DNA from: an uncultured Sutterella sp.
GTDB lineage: Bacteria; Pseudomonadota; Gammaproteobacteria; Burkholderiales; Burkholderiaceae_F
Reading direction: 5' to 3'
Length of the DNA: 44,622 bases
NCBI GenBank assembly: GCA_900544255.1
Contig: UQUM01000017.1
Coordinates: forward strand, 1-44,622
In this document: positions 15,598 to 24,731 of the stretch, piece after piece
Layout of the letters: each line of letters opens with the position of its first letter
Numbering within the stretch: position 1 is the first letter of the stretch
Notes under the pieces: generated by a model
Seen by the model: only the letters and a program-made list of their open reading frames with translations
What the model was told of the DNA's origin: nothing
Database searches by the model: none
Made by a program: the position numbers and the translations under genes

Positions 15598-16516
15598 AAT
15601 GGGCGCCGGGTGGACGGTGGGGGAAATGGCGGCGAGTGAAGCCCGCCTTCGGACGACCGCCAAGACGACGGCACGATTTAAAACGGATTCGACCGATCCT
15701 TTCCCCGTTATTCAATTGTTGGGAGCCGATCCCCGAGAAATGGCGGAAGCGGCGCGCTTTGCGCAAGAGGCCGGTGCTGCGGCCGTGGACATTAATTTCG
15801 GTTGCCCGGCGCGCGTCGTCTGCGGTAAAGCCTGCGGTTCCGCGCTGATGCAGGAGCCGGAGTTGGCTGAAGCGATCGTGAAAGAAACGGTTGAGGCGGT
15901 GTCGATCCCCGTCACCGTCAAAATGCGTACGGGTTGGGATCGCGCACACAAAAACGCCGTGGAACTGGCTCAGCGGTTTGAGGGCGCGGGCGCTGCGCTT
16001 CTCACGGTGCACGGACGTACCCGAGCCGATAAATTTATGGGAACCGTTGACTATCGGACGATTGCTGAAGTGGTGAAGGCGGTGTCGATTCCTGTCGTTG
16101 CCAACGGTGACATCGCTACTGCGCAGAAAGCGGTTGCCGTATTAAAGGAAACCGGGGCCGCGGGCGTCATGATGGGGCGCGGTGCCATTGGAAACCCGTG
16201 GCTCTTTGAGCGGACGGCGGCGCTTTTGTCCGGAGAAAAAGATCCCGGAGAACCCGAGCCGCCAACGGTTGAAGCGGTTCTCCTGAAGCATCTTGATCTG
16301 CATTTGGCGTTAAATGAAGCGGATTCTTTATACGCCTTGAGAAGTTTCCGTAAGTTTTTGATGCCCTATCTCGCACGACTCCCGGGCGGAAGCGACGCCG
16401 CCAAACAGTTGGTGCGTTCGGAGACGGCGGAGGCTTTAACCGACGGGATCCGTAGGTATTTTTTCCATTTGTCACAAACGAATGATCATGTCGACGGAAG
16501 TAATGAACGAAAATAA
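15506..16516 (+). CDS. dusB: tRNA-dihydrouridine synthase B
   Basis: 336 aa, FMN-dependent TIM barrel that reduces uridine to dihydrouridine in the tRNA D-loop. Start MQIGSFTPSAPTVLAPMAGV matches DusB. The catalytic cysteine is C100 in INFGCPARVV; later VHGRTR, VVANGDI and MMGRGAIGNPW bind the flavin phosphate. A TAA at 15494-15496 in frame rules out an earlier start, although no Shine-Dalgarno sequence precedes the ATG. It overlaps fis by 35 bp, the dusB-fis pair being conserved in proteobacteria. The last dozen or so residues look like overlap-driven extension. Confidence 0.94.
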   Translation: MQIGSFTPSAPTVLAPMAGVTDAACRRIAREMGAGWTVGEMAASEARLRTTAKTTARFKTDSTDPFPVIQLLGADPREMAEAARFAQEAGAAAVDINFGCPARVVCGKACGSALMQEPELAEAIVKETVEAVSIPVTVKMRTGWDRAHKNAVELAQRFEGAGAALLTVHGRTRADKFMGTVDYRTIAEVVKAVSIPVVANGDIATAQKAVAVLKETGAAGVMMGRGAIGNPWLFERTAALLSGEKDPGEPEPPTVEAVLLKHLDLHLALNEADSLYALRSFRKFLMPYLARLPGGSDAAKQLVRSETAEALTDGIRRYFFHLSQTNDHVDGSNERK

Positions 16517-16808
16517 GACGGAAGCCGCCAGTGCCGCGGAAGAACAGCGGCGGGCGAGAGCCGAAGCTCGTCGGCGGGCGGACGCGTTTGCACAGATGGT
16601 GGTGGAGCGGGTGGAAAGTTACGTGCGGGATTTGGAAGGTACCCGCGGACTGCCCTTGTACGAAATGATTGTGTCGGCGGCGGAACGGCCGCTTTTGACG
16701 TGGGCGATGAAAAAGTGTGAGGGAAACCAGAAGGCGGCGGCGCAGCTTTTGGGCATCAATCGCAATACGCTGCACAAAAAACTCCTGATGCACGGATTCA
16801 TTGCTTAA
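16482..16808 (+). CDS. fis: Fis-family nucleoid DNA-binding protein
   Basis: 108 aa (E. coli Fis is 98). The C-terminal helix-turn-helix PLLTWAMKKCEGNQKAAAQLLGIN...NTLHKKL (about 69-102) is the Fis signature; the last residues HGFIA close it. Fis bends DNA and controls rRNA promoters and growth-phase genes. The N-terminus carries an Arg/Glu-rich stretch (about 22-32) longer than in many betaproteobacterial Fis proteins. The start is uncertain: ATGs at 16482, 16488 and 16503 are all in frame and none has a strong ribosome site; all overlap dusB. The order dusB-fis-purH supports the call. Confidence 0.92.
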   Translation: MIMSTEVMNENKTEAASAAEEQRRARAEARRRADAFAQMVVERVESYVRDLEGTRGLPLYEMIVSAAERPLLTWAMKKCEGNQKAAAQLLGINRNTLHKKLLMHGFIA

Positions 16809-16866
16809 TGAATGAAACGAATTTGTTTTTTGTTTTTTGATTTTTCACTTTTTTAAGGACTCATCA

Positions 16867-18420
16867 ATGACCAAACAGGCTTTGATCAGCGTTTCCGACA
16901 AGGCGGGCGTTGCCGATTTCGCCCGTGAGCTCGTGGCCCTGGGCTACAGCATTCTTTCGACGGGGGGCACCGCAAAGCTTCTCGCGAAGGAAGGCATTCC
17001 CTGCCGCGAAGTGGCGGACTACACCGGGTTCCCCGAAATGTTGGACGGTCGCGTGAAGACGCTTGATCCCCACATTCACGCCGGGATTCTCGCGCGCCGC
17101 TGCGTTCCCGAACACATGAAGGCCCTTGAAGAGCACCACATCGGCACGATCGATATCGTGTGCGTGAATCTTTACCCCTTCGAACAGACGATTGCGCGTC
17201 CGGACTGCACATTTGAACTCGCGATTGAAAACATCGACATCGGCGGCCCCACGATGATCCGTGCGGCGGCGAAGAACCATGAATCCGTCACCGTGATCGT
17301 GGATCCCTCGGATTATGACCGCGTAATTGCCGCCATTAAGGCGGGGGGCGTCACGGCGGAGATGCGCTTGGCACTTGCAAAGAAAGTTTTTGCCCACACC
17401 GCCAAGTACGACGCCGCGATTACGAACTACCTTACGAGCCTTGACGAAAACCGTGAAAAGACGAAGGACTTCCCCGACATTCTGACGCGTCAGTGGGAAA
17501 AGGTGCAGGATATGCGCTACGGCGAAAACCCGCACCAGAAAGCGGCGTTTTATCGCGAACACTTTGTGGCGCCGGGGCTTTTGGCCGGGTATACGCAGCT
17601 GCAGGGGAAGGAACTCTCCTACAACAACATCAGCGACAGCGATGCGGCGTGGGAAGCGGCCCGCAGCTTTACGACGCCGGCCTGCGTCATCATTAAGCAT
17701 GCCAACCCCTGCGGTGCAGCCATCGGTGTTGATGCGCACGAAGCGTATCTGAAGGCCTTTAAGACCGATCCGAAGAGTGCATTCGGCGGCATCATCGCCT
17801 TTAACCGCGAAGTGGATGAAGCGACTGCAGCGGAAGTCGTGAAGCAGTTTGCGGAAGTGGTGATTGCTCCGGCATACAGCGAAGGCGCACGCCGTCTTTT
17901 TGAAGCGAAGAAGAATCTGCGTCTGCTGACGGTGGCAGTGGGGAACGCCCACAACGACTACGAATTTAAGCGCGTGGGCGGGGGGCTCCTCGTGCAGACT
18001 CCGGACATTCAGCTTTGTTCGGAAGCCGACTTGAAGGTCGTCACGAAGAAGCAGCCCACGTCTGCGCAGATCGCCGACATGATGTTTGCCTGGAACATCG
18101 CGCGCTTTGTGAAGTCCAACACCATTGTTTATGCCCATGACGGTATGACGTTGGGAGTGGGTGCAGGGCAGATGTCGCGCGTGGATTCGGCGCGCATTGC
18201 GGCCATCAAGGCGCAGGAATCCGGGTTGTCGCTCGTCGGGAGCGCCGCAGCCTCGGATGCCTTCTTCCCGTTCCGCGACGGTTTGGACGTCATTGTCGAT
18301 CAGGGGGCGTCCTGCGTGATTCAGCCGGGCGGATCCATCCGCGATCCGGAAGTGATTGCGGCGGCGGACGAACGCGGCATCGTGATGGTCTTCACGGGCG
18401 AACGCCACTTCCGTCACTAA
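16867..18420 (+). CDS. purH: Bifunctional AICAR transformylase/IMP cyclohydrolase
   Basis: 517 aa. Catalyses the last two steps of de novo IMP synthesis: formyl transfer from 10-formyl-THF to AICAR, then ring closure. The N-terminal MGS-like cyclohydrolase domain (ISVSDKAGV, LSTGGTA, VKTLDP) covers about 1-145. The C-terminal transformylase domain shows RYGENPHQKA, SYNNISDSDAAWE and the catalytic Lys-His in IIKHANPCG. ATG at 16867 follows AAGGA at 7-base spacing; the frame is open 30 bases earlier but without support. Spacing of 58 T-rich bases from fis; a strong hairpin terminator follows. Confidence 0.97.
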   Translation: MTKQALISVSDKAGVADFARELVALGYSILSTGGTAKLLAKEGIPCREVADYTGFPEMLDGRVKTLDPHIHAGILARRCVPEHMKALEEHHIGTIDIVCVNLYPFEQTIARPDCTFELAIENIDIGGPTMIRAAAKNHESVTVIVDPSDYDRVIAAIKAGGVTAEMRLALAKKVFAHTAKYDAAITNYLTSLDENREKTKDFPDILTRQWEKVQDMRYGENPHQKAAFYREHFVAPGLLAGYTQLQGKELSYNNISDSDAAWEAARSFTTPACVIIKHANPCGAAIGVDAHEAYLKAFKTDPKSAFGGIIAFNREVDEATAAEVVKQFAEVVIAPAYSEGARRLFEAKKNLRLLTVAVGNAHNDYEFKRVGGGLLVQTPDIQLCSEADLKVVTKKQPTSAQIADMMFAWNIARFVKSNTIVYAHDGMTLGVGAGQMSRVDSARIAAIKAQESGLSLVGSAAASDAFFPFRDGLDVIVDQGASCVIQPGGSIRDPEVIAAADERGIVMVFTGERHFRH

Positions 18421-18430
18421 AATAAAAAAG

Positions 18431-18472
18431 GGCGTGCGCCGAATGGGTGCTTTCGGTGCACGTCGGCTTTTT
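18431..18472 (+). terminator. Rho-independent terminator after purH
   Basis: GGCGTGCGCCGAA (18431-18443) pairs with TTCGGTGCACGTC (18452-18464), 13 pairs with two G-U, loop of eight. TTTTT follows at 18468-18472. An A-run before the stem would let it work in the opposite direction too. Confidence 0.75.
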
Positions 18473-18494
18473 GACTCTTCAGACTTGAGGCAGC

Positions 18495-19787
18495 ATGCAG
18501 CGACGTTTCTTACTGGGCGGTTCGGCCGCCCTCGCGGCTCTCGCTTTTTCGGGATCGGCCGCGGCGCAGCTCCGGATTGAAATTTCCGGGGTGGGTGCCA
18601 ACCAGATTCCGCTTGCGTTCATTCCGATGAACGGGACGGCGGAAACGGGGATTGATCCTTTTAAAGTGGTGTCGGCGGACTTGAACCGCACCGGCGCGTT
18701 CCGCATCATGGAAGCCGATCGGGAAGCGACGCTGGAAGAAAGCGTGCGTCCGTCGTTGTCGCCTTGGTCTGACAAAGGCGCCGCCATGCTTGCCGTCGGT
18801 TCCGTCATCCGGCAGGCCGACGGCAACTGGAACATCCGTTTCCGGCTCTTTGACGTCGTGAAGGGCGAAGAAATCGACCGCGGAGAATATCTCTTGGACG
18901 ACCGGCAGCTGCGGATGACGTCTCACCGCATCGCCGACCGCATCTACACGGCTTTGACCGGGTTCGGCGCACAGTTTGCGTCGCGCTTGGCGTACGTGGT
19001 GGAACACGATAAGGCCAACTACGAACTCATCATTGCGGAAAGCGACGGTGCGAACGCGATGCCCGCCTTAAAGAGTCGGGAACCCATTATTTCACCTGCG
19101 TGGTCGCCCGACGGGCGCCAGGTCGCCTACGTGTCTTTTGAAGAAAAGAAACCTGTCGTCTTCATTCATACGGTAGCGACCGGACGCCGTCGCGTGCTCG
19201 CGAACTTCCGCGGCAACAATTCGGCGCCGGCCTTTAGTCCCGACGGAAAGAAAGTGGCTTTGGCCTTGTCCCGCGACGGCTTTACGCAAATTTTCCTCAT
19301 CAATACCGACGGCACGGGCGTGAGCCGCTTTTCGCACTCCTATGCGATTGATACGGAACCCGTCTTTTCGCCGGACGGCAAGTACCTTTACTTCACGAGT
19401 GACCGGGGCGGTACGGCGCAGATTTACCGACAGGCGGTCGACGGCGGAAATGCCGAACGCGTGACCTTTTCCGGTGACTATGCCGTAAGTCCCTCTTTGA
19501 GTCCTGACGGGAAGACGCTCACCTACATCACGCGCTCAGGGCGCCGTTATCGGGTGGCGGTGATGAATCTTGCGACCGGGGAAGAAATGATTCTTACCTC
19601 GACCGATTTGGACGAAAGCCCCTGCTTCTCCCCGAACGGCCAAATGATTGTCTATGCGAGCGAACGCAATAAGCGGGGCGTTTTGGCGACGGTGAGCGCC
19701 GACGGTACCGTGAAGTCGTGGCTTACGGGGTCTTCCGGAGACATTCGGGAACCGACGTGGGGGCCGCTGCTGCCTGAGGCACTCTGA
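18495..19787 (+). CDS. tolB: Tol-Pal system beta-propeller protein TolB
   Basis: 430 aa, periplasmic. Signal peptide of about 25 residues (ends GSAAAQ) starting MQRRFLLGG, with a weak twin-arginine look. An N-terminal TolB domain (about 28-165) is followed by WD40-like PD40 repeats, seen as repeated SPDG/SPNG motifs (WSPDGRQVAYVS, FSPDGKKVALA, FSPDGKYLYFTS, LSPDGKTLTYI, FSPNGQMIVYAS). TolB links the TolQRA motor to Pal and helps outer-membrane constriction at division. The tolQ, tolR and tolA genes are not in the window directly upstream; purH and its terminator are. Confidence 0.96.
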   Translation: MQRRFLLGGSAALAALAFSGSAAAQLRIEISGVGANQIPLAFIPMNGTAETGIDPFKVVSADLNRTGAFRIMEADREATLEESVRPSLSPWSDKGAAMLAVGSVIRQADGNWNIRFRLFDVVKGEEIDRGEYLLDDRQLRMTSHRIADRIYTALTGFGAQFASRLAYVVEHDKANYELIIAESDGANAMPALKSREPIISPAWSPDGRQVAYVSFEEKKPVVFIHTVATGRRRVLANFRGNNSAPAFSPDGKKVALALSRDGFTQIFLINTDGTGVSRFSHSYAIDTEPVFSPDGKYLYFTSDRGGTAQIYRQAVDGGNAERVTFSGDYAVSPSLSPDGKTLTYITRSGRRYRVAVMNLATGEEMILTSTDLDESPCFSPNGQMIVYASERNKRGVLATVSADGTVKSWLTGSSGDIREPTWGPLLPEAL

Positions 19788-19791
19788 GGCT

Positions 19792-19821
19792 TTGTCGCTT
19801 TCGGAACGGATTTGCTAGGAT
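19792..19821 (+). promoter_or_regulatory. Probable promoter for pal-cpoB
   Basis: TTGTCG (19792-19797), an 18-base spacer, and TAGGAT (19816-19821) with an extended TG one base before it (TGCTAGGAT). Downstream, CGGTGA/TCACCG (19848-19864) forms a six-pair hairpin with a T-rich loop 13 bases before the pal ATG. Confidence 0.45.
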
Positions 19822-19877
19822 TAACCTTAAGAAAAACAGAAGGCTTTCGGTGATTTTTTCACCGGGGTGTATGGAAA

Positions 19878-20360
19878 ATGACGATGAACTTCAAACGAAT
19901 CGAAGCTCTCGCGGCCGCAGCGGCCGTGCTGGCGTTGGCGGGGTGCTCCTCCGTGGAATTGGATGAATCCCTCAAAAAGGGCACGACGCAGGAAGACGCA
20001 GCCGCTCAGAGCGGTGCGGGCCTTGCCGGCGTCAATGAACACTCGGTTTACTTTGCGTTTGACAGCTACACGATCGATACGAAGTACCTGCCTGTGATCG
20101 AAGGCAACGCCCGGCGTCTCATTGCCAATCCGAAGGCGAACGTCGTGATTGAAGGCAACACCGACAGCCGCGGCAGTCGCGAATACAACCTCGCGTTGGG
20201 CCAAAAGCGTAGCGAAGCCGTCAAGCAGCGCCTGCAGCTGCTGGGCGTTCCCTCGACGCGCATCGAAGCCGTGAGCTTCGGCCGGGAAAAGCCCGCCGCG
20301 CTGGGGGAAACCGAAGAAGCTTGGGCGCAGAACCGCCGGGCGGACATCGTGAACCGCTAG
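19878..20360 (+). CDS. pal: Peptidoglycan-associated lipoprotein Pal
   Basis: 160 aa. Signal peptide with lipobox LAGC (lipidated Cys near residue 23). An OmpA-like peptidoglycan-binding domain follows (about 50-158) with VYFAFDSYTID, the diaminopimelate-binding block IEGNTDSRGSREYNLALG, and QNRRADI near the end. Anchors the outer membrane to the wall and partners TolB. The start may be the ATG at 19884 instead, which has GGA at better spacing. It lies in the conserved tolB-pal-cpoB order. Confidence 0.96.
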   Translation: MTMNFKRIEALAAAAAVLALAGCSSVELDESLKKGTTQEDAAAQSGAGLAGVNEHSVYFAFDSYTIDTKYLPVIEGNARRLIANPKANVVIEGNTDSRGSREYNLALGQKRSEAVKQRLQLLGVPSTRIEAVSFGREKPAALGETEEAWAQNRRADIVNR

Positions 20361-20369
20361 GCCTTCGTT

Positions 20370-21107
20370 ATGACGACGAAATTTCTGATGACGGCCGCGG
20401 CGGCCGTGGTGATGGTGACGGCCTCGTCGCCCTCGTGGGCGCTTTTCGGGGACGACGAAGCCCGTAAGGCGATCTTGGAACTCCGTGAAAAGACGCAGAC
20501 TCTGCAGAACGCGCAGATGCAGCTTGTGGGGCAGATTGAAGCGCTTCGCGAACAGAATGCTCAGTTGACCGGGCGCGTTGAAAAGTTGACGAACGAACTG
20601 ACGCTGCAGCAGCGCAGCGTCCGCGATCTTTTCGGCAACCTTGATAAGCGTGTCGCGGCCCTGGAACCCCAGATGGAAAGCATCGACGGGAAAAACGAGA
20701 TGGTGTCGCCCGAAGAACGACGCCGTTACGATTTGGCGTTGGCGCTTTTCAGCGAAGGCCGATATGCCGAAAGCGAAACTCTTTTGAAGTCGCTTCTTGC
20801 GGATTACCCCAAGGGCGGCTACACGGCAAGCGCGCTTTGCTGGCTCGGTAACGCGCTTTATGCGCAGGGAAGCTACACCGAAAGCCTCAAGGCGCAGCAG
20901 CGGGTGGTGAAGGAATTCCCGCAGGATGCGCGCGCTGCGGAGGCGAAACTTTCGATGGCGTCCTCCTACACGGCATTAAACCGCAAAAAGGAAGCGGTTG
21001 ACATGCTTCAGAGTATCGTGAAACAATACCCCGGCACACAGGCTTCGGATATCGCGCGTGAGCGTTTGAAGGGCCTGGGCGTCAAGGCGTCTGCGAAAAA
21101 GCGCTAG
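20370..21107 (+). CDS. cpoB: Cell division coordinator CpoB (YbgF)
   Basis: 245 aa, periplasmic. Signal peptide to about residue 25 (SSPSWA), then a coiled coil (about 35-105) used for trimerisation. A tetratricopeptide domain follows (about 118-240) containing YDLALALFSEGRYAESE and WLGNALYAQGSYTESL. CpoB couples Tol-Pal activity to PBP1B-driven septal wall synthesis. Nine bases after pal, so same transcript. No strong ribosome site; translation is probably coupled to pal. Confidence 0.94.
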   Translation: MTTKFLMTAAAAVVMVTASSPSWALFGDDEARKAILELREKTQTLQNAQMQLVGQIEALREQNAQLTGRVEKLTNELTLQQRSVRDLFGNLDKRVAALEPQMESIDGKNEMVSPEERRRYDLALALFSEGRYAESETLLKSLLADYPKGGYTASALCWLGNALYAQGSYTESLKAQQRVVKEFPQDARAAEAKLSMASSYTALNRKKEAVDMLQSIVKQYPGTQASDIARERLKGLGVKASAKKR

Positions 21108-21137
21108 AAAACAATTCAAGAAAAGACCAGGCGGCTT

Positions 21138-22850
21138 GTGTTATACGGGAGCACGCAGGCTGCGGAGTTCCTTTTGACTCCTGAAGGCAAACTACCAGTG
21201 ACTATGATGAATCAGTGCAAAGAAGTGCGCGGCGTTGACGTGCTGCGCAATCCGTGGTTAAACCGCGGTTCGGCTTTTACAGAAGAAGAACGTGACCGTT
21301 TGGGACTGCGCGGGCTGCTCCCGCCGGCGGTTTCGAGCCTCAAGGATCAGGCGAAACGCTTAAAGGAAGTGATCGACTCGGAAACGACGCCGATCAACAA
21401 GTATCTCACTTTGGAGAGCGTGCACGCCAACAACGAACAGCTCTTTTACGAACTCGTCGTTGAAAACGTCGAAGAATTTATGCCGCTCATCTACACCCCG
21501 ACCGTTGGCGAAGCGTGCCAGAAGTACAGCCACATCAACCGCAACATGCGGGGGCTCTACGTGTCCGCCAAGGATAAGGGGCACGTCGCAGAACTCGTGG
21601 CGAACGTCCCCAACCAGGACGTGGACATCATCGTCGTCACCGACGGTTCCCGTATTTTGGGGTTGGGCGACCTGGGCGTGAACGGCATGGGAATTCCCGT
21701 CGGCAAGCTCGCGCTTTACACGGCCTGCGCCGGCGTGAATCCGCAGAAAGCGTTGCCCGTGACGATCGACGTCGGCACCAACACCGAAAGCTATCTGAAC
21801 GATCCCCTCTACCTGGGGCTCCGTCAAAAGCGCGTGACGGGCGACGAATACTTTGCGCTCATGGAGGAATTCATCACCGCCGTGCGTGCCCGTTGGCCCC
21901 ACGTGCTCGTGCAATTTGAGGACTTCCAGAACTCGGTGGCCTTCACGCACCTTGCGAATTGGCGCGACAAGATCTGCTGCTTTAACGACGACATTCAGGG
22001 GACGGCTTCCGTCGTGCTGACGGGCCTTTATTCCGCCATGCGCGTGAAGAAGGAAAAGTTGTCCGACCAACGCATCCTCTTCTTGGGCGCCGGTGCTGCC
22101 GCGGCCGGTATCGCGCACTTGATTGCCGACGCCATGGTCGAAGACGGCATCACGGAAGATAAGGCGCTTTCTCAGATTTCCTTCTTTGATTCGAAGGGAC
22201 TCGTGACGAAGACGCGCGGCGACAAGCTCGCGGTGCATAAGCTTGATTTCGCGCACGATTGGAAAAATACGACGGACTTTGCGGAAGCCATCCGCCAGAT
22301 CAAGCCCGCGGCCATCGTCGGCGTGAGCGCGACGGGCGGCGCCTTTACCGAAGAAGTGGTGAAGGCGATGACCGAAATCAACGCGCAGCCCATCATCATG
22401 GCGCTTTCAAACCCCACCTCTAAGTCCGAATGCACGGCCAAACAGGCTTACGAGTGGTCCGAAGGTAAGTGCCTCTTTGCCTGCGGGTCGCCTTTTGATC
22501 CTGTGACGGTGGCCGGCAAGACCTTCGTGCCGCGTCAGGGCAACAACAGCTACGTCTTCCCGGGGATCGGCTTCGGCTGCATCTTCGCCCGTGCGAAGAC
22601 CATTCCGAATCAGGTGTTCCTCACGGCTTCGAAGGCTTTGGCCGACCTCGTGAGCGAAGGAGATCTCGCCAACGGCAGTCTGTATCCCCCGTTGTCCGAA
22701 GTGCGTTCGCTCTCGGCGGAAATCGCGGCGAAGGTGGCTGAGTACTGCTTTGACCACAATTTGGCCGGCGTGGAACGTCCGGCCGACATCCGTGCGGCGG
22801 TGAAGGCGGCGATGTGGACGCCGGAAAACCCGCATTTTGACGCGGAATAA
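21138..22850 (+). CDS. maeA: NAD-dependent malic enzyme
   Basis: 570 aa, large-form malic enzyme. Oxidatively decarboxylates malate to pyruvate. Clear blocks: LNRGSAFTEEER, IYTPTVGEACQ with the catalytic Tyr, VTDGSRILGLGDLGVNGMGI, metal-binding FEDF and CFNDDIQGTA, and the nucleotide loop LFLGAGAAAAGI. NAD rather than NADP preference is inferred from similarity to E. coli MaeA. The start is uncertain: GTG at 21138 has an AGGCGG close by, while ATG at 21204 would give 548 aa with an N-terminus nearer MaeA but no ribosome site. Together with DcuC it fits a C4-dicarboxylate-using metabolism. Confidence 0.93.
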   Translation: MLYGSTQAAEFLLTPEGKLPVTMMNQCKEVRGVDVLRNPWLNRGSAFTEEERDRLGLRGLLPPAVSSLKDQAKRLKEVIDSETTPINKYLTLESVHANNEQLFYELVVENVEEFMPLIYTPTVGEACQKYSHINRNMRGLYVSAKDKGHVAELVANVPNQDVDIIVVTDGSRILGLGDLGVNGMGIPVGKLALYTACAGVNPQKALPVTIDVGTNTESYLNDPLYLGLRQKRVTGDEYFALMEEFITAVRARWPHVLVQFEDFQNSVAFTHLANWRDKICCFNDDIQGTASVVLTGLYSAMRVKKEKLSDQRILFLGAGAAAAGIAHLIADAMVEDGITEDKALSQISFFDSKGLVTKTRGDKLAVHKLDFAHDWKNTTDFAEAIRQIKPAAIVGVSATGGAFTEEVVKAMTEINAQPIIMALSNPTSKSECTAKQAYEWSEGKCLFACGSPFDPVTVAGKTFVPRQGNNSYVFPGIGFGCIFARAKTIPNQVFLTASKALADLVSEGDLANGSLYPPLSEVRSLSAEIAAKVAEYCFDHNLAGVERPADIRAAVKAAMWTPENPHFDAE

Positions 22851-22881
22851 CGTCGTTTTCGTTTTGGTCCGAACGACGTAG

Positions 22882-22928
22882 AAAACGCCTGACAATGCCT
22901 GATTATTCAGGTTTTGTCGGGCGTTTTT
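22882..22928 (+). terminator. Rho-independent terminator after maeA
   Basis: AAAACGCCTGACAA (22882-22895) pairs with TTGTCGGGCGTTTT (22914-22927), capped by an inner CCTG/CAGG hairpin, and ends in a T-run. Just before it ACGTCGTT/AACGACGT (22850-22857, 22872-22879) forms a second perfect stem starting at the stop codon. Confidence 0.85.
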
Positions 22929-22940
22929 CGATAAATGGAT

Positions 22941-22970
22941 TTGCCCGTGGCGGGTAAATCCCGCTATAGT
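22941..22970 (+). promoter_or_regulatory. Promoter of the ABC importer operon
   Basis: TTGCCC (22941-22946) and TATAGT (22965-22970) with an 18-base spacer, placed directly after the maeA terminator. The frame that opens at 22935 lies inside this promoter, which supports the later start at 23001. Confidence 0.55.
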
Positions 22971-23000
22971 TTCCCTATTTTCGTCGGATGTTTGGTTGAA

Positions 23001-23936
23001 ATGAAGTTAACGCGTTGGGCGGCCCTTGCGGCCATGTCGATGACGGCTCTGTGTGCCGCCGCTGAGAATCTTACGCTCGGGGTACTGCCGGCGGCGGATT
23101 CCATCGTGCTTGATGTTGCCGTTGAAGAGGGACTCTTTGCGAAAGAAGGCCTCACCGTGAAGACGGTGCCTTTTAAGAGTGCATTGGAAATCGGTGCTGC
23201 CATGCGTGCGGGACGCCTGGACGGGCACTTCGGCGATTTGATGAACGTTTTTACGCAGAACGCGACGGGGGTGCCGCAGACGATCGTCGTCACGACGACG
23301 CACACGTCGCCCGCGCAGCGCGCCTTCGGTTTGGTCGTGGCGCCGAAAAAGGCCGGAGAGATCAAGAGCCTCAAGGATTTGAACGGTACGCCGACGGCGA
23401 TGAGCGCCGCTACGATCATCGATTATTTGTTGGATCGGATGAAGGCGACGGAAAAACTCCCGGACGACGCTCTTAAAAATACGGAAATCCGTCAGATTCC
23501 GATTCGGCTGCAGATGCTGCTTACGGGGCAGGTGGAGACGGCCTTGTTGCCCGAACCTTTGGTGACGGTGGTGGAACAAAAAGGCGGTCGCGTCATTTGG
23601 GACGATACGCGCTTAAACGAAGCGCTTGCCGTGGTGGCGCTCACGAAAAAAACGGCGACGCCCGAGACCGTGACGGCCTTTCGTAAGGCCGTGGCGTCCG
23701 CGGCCGCTCTGATCGAGAAGGATCCCGCGAAGTACCGGGCGCTCATGGTGACGAAGAAGCTCCTGCCGCCCCCGGTCGCTCCCGGGTACAAAATGGTGCG
23801 TTTTTCTCTTTTTGACCGCGCGGACGGCCTGCCGCCGCCTCCTACGGAAGAGGACGTGAAGCGCGTGGGCGACTGGATGAAAGCAAAAGGCATGATTGAG
23901 TCGGTGCCGACTTACGCCGATGTGGTGGCGCCGTAA
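23001..23936 (+). CDS. ABC transporter substrate-binding protein, NMT1/SsuA-like
   Basis: 311 aa, periplasmic. Signal peptide MKLTRWAALAAMSMTALCAAA. The mature part begins ENLTLGVLPAADSIVLDVAVEEGLF, typical of NMT1/THI5-like and SsuA-type binding proteins, with the loop GRLDGHFGDLMNV where ligand-lining residues lie. It starts a three-gene NitT/TauT-type importer. Ligand unknown: nitrate, sulfonates and pyrimidine thiamin precursors are all carried by relatives. ATG at 23001 is chosen for the signal peptide and the promoter position. Confidence 0.85.
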   Translation: MKLTRWAALAAMSMTALCAAAENLTLGVLPAADSIVLDVAVEEGLFAKEGLTVKTVPFKSALEIGAAMRAGRLDGHFGDLMNVFTQNATGVPQTIVVTTTHTSPAQRAFGLVVAPKKAGEIKSLKDLNGTPTAMSAATIIDYLLDRMKATEKLPDDALKNTEIRQIPIRLQMLLTGQVETALLPEPLVTVVEQKGGRVIWDDTRLNEALAVVALTKKTATPETVTAFRKAVASAAALIEKDPAKYRALMVTKKLLPPPVAPGYKMVRFSLFDRADGLPPPPTEEDVKRVGDWMKAKGMIESVPTYADVVAP

Positions 23937-23948
23937 GGGACGACGGGG

Positions 23949-24731
23949 ATGGGGTGTGCACTGAGAGCGGATCGTCTTGCCGTCGGTTGGAACGGGCAGG
24001 CGATTTTGTCCGACGTGAGTTTCACGCTCGCCGCCGGCCGGATTCTGGCCATCGTCGGTGAGTCTGGGTGTGGTAAATCGACCCTGCTCGCGGCGTTGGC
24101 GGGACTGCGTCCGGCCTTGGCGGGAAGGGTGACGTGGGTTGCTGGTGACCGTGCAGTGAAGCCCAAAAAGGCCATGCTGTGGCAGTCTTTGGCGCTGCTG
24201 CCCTGGAAGCGGGTACGGGCGAATCTAGCGCTTCCCTTGGTGCTTGAAGGACGGTCTGAGGCTGAAATCGGCAACCGTACGGCGGCGATGCTGCAGGAAA
24301 TGGAATTGACGGGACTGGAAGACCGTTTCCCTCATGAGTTGTCCGGCGGTCAGCGGCAGCGCCTCGCCTTGGGGCGGGCGCTCATCGTGAAGCCCGACAT
24401 CCTTTTCATGGACGAACCGTTTTCGGCGTTGGACGCCATCCTGCGCGAACGAATGCAGGATTTGTTGAAGACCCTGTGGACGCGGCACGGCTGCAGCGTG
24501 GTGATGGTGACGCACGACATGGGGGAAGCGGCGTATCTCGCGCAGGACATTCTGATGCTTGCGGCGCGCCCTACGCGGGTGGCGGCCTTCGCGGCGAATC
24601 CCGCTTTTTCTGCGAAAGGCGACGTGCGCAGCGGCGAAGCTTTTTATGCCGTACAAAAACGACTGCACGCCGCATTTGCGGCGGTGCGGCGCGGGGAAAC
24701 GGTGACGCCGGCCGGAGGCGATGCATGGTAA
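23949..24731 (+). CDS. ABC transporter ATP-binding protein, NitT/TauT type
   Basis: 260-aa cytosolic ATPase. Walker A GESGCGKST (37-45), Q-loop WQSLALLPW, signature LSGGQRQRLALGRAL, Walker B ILFMDEPFSALDA and the switch His in VTHDMGEAAY. The order SBP-ATPase-permease and the LLPWKRVRANLALPL block match the SsuB/TauB/ThiZ group. It lies 12 bases after the binding protein gene and overlaps the permease gene by 7 bp. Confidence 0.92.
   Translation: MGCALRADRLAVGWNGQAILSDVSFTLAAGRILAIVGESGCGKSTLLAALAGLRPALAGRVTWVAGDRAVKPKKAMLWQSLALLPWKRVRANLALPLVLEGRSEAEIGNRTAAMLQEMELTGLEDRFPHELSGGQRQRLALGRALIVKPDILFMDEPFSALDAILRERMQDLLKTLWTRHGCSVVMVTHDMGEAAYLAQDILMLAARPTRVAAFAANPAFSAKGDVRSGEAFYAVQKRLHAAFAAVRRGETVTPAGGDAW

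Noticed and set aside
16864..18417. 517-codon open frame antisense to purH
   Set aside because: It is the exact complement of a certain gene; the His/Arg-rich translation is a by-product of GC-rich codon bias.
22935..23000. N-terminal extension of the substrate-binding protein
   Set aside because: These codons span a good promoter, and the signal peptide starts at 23001.
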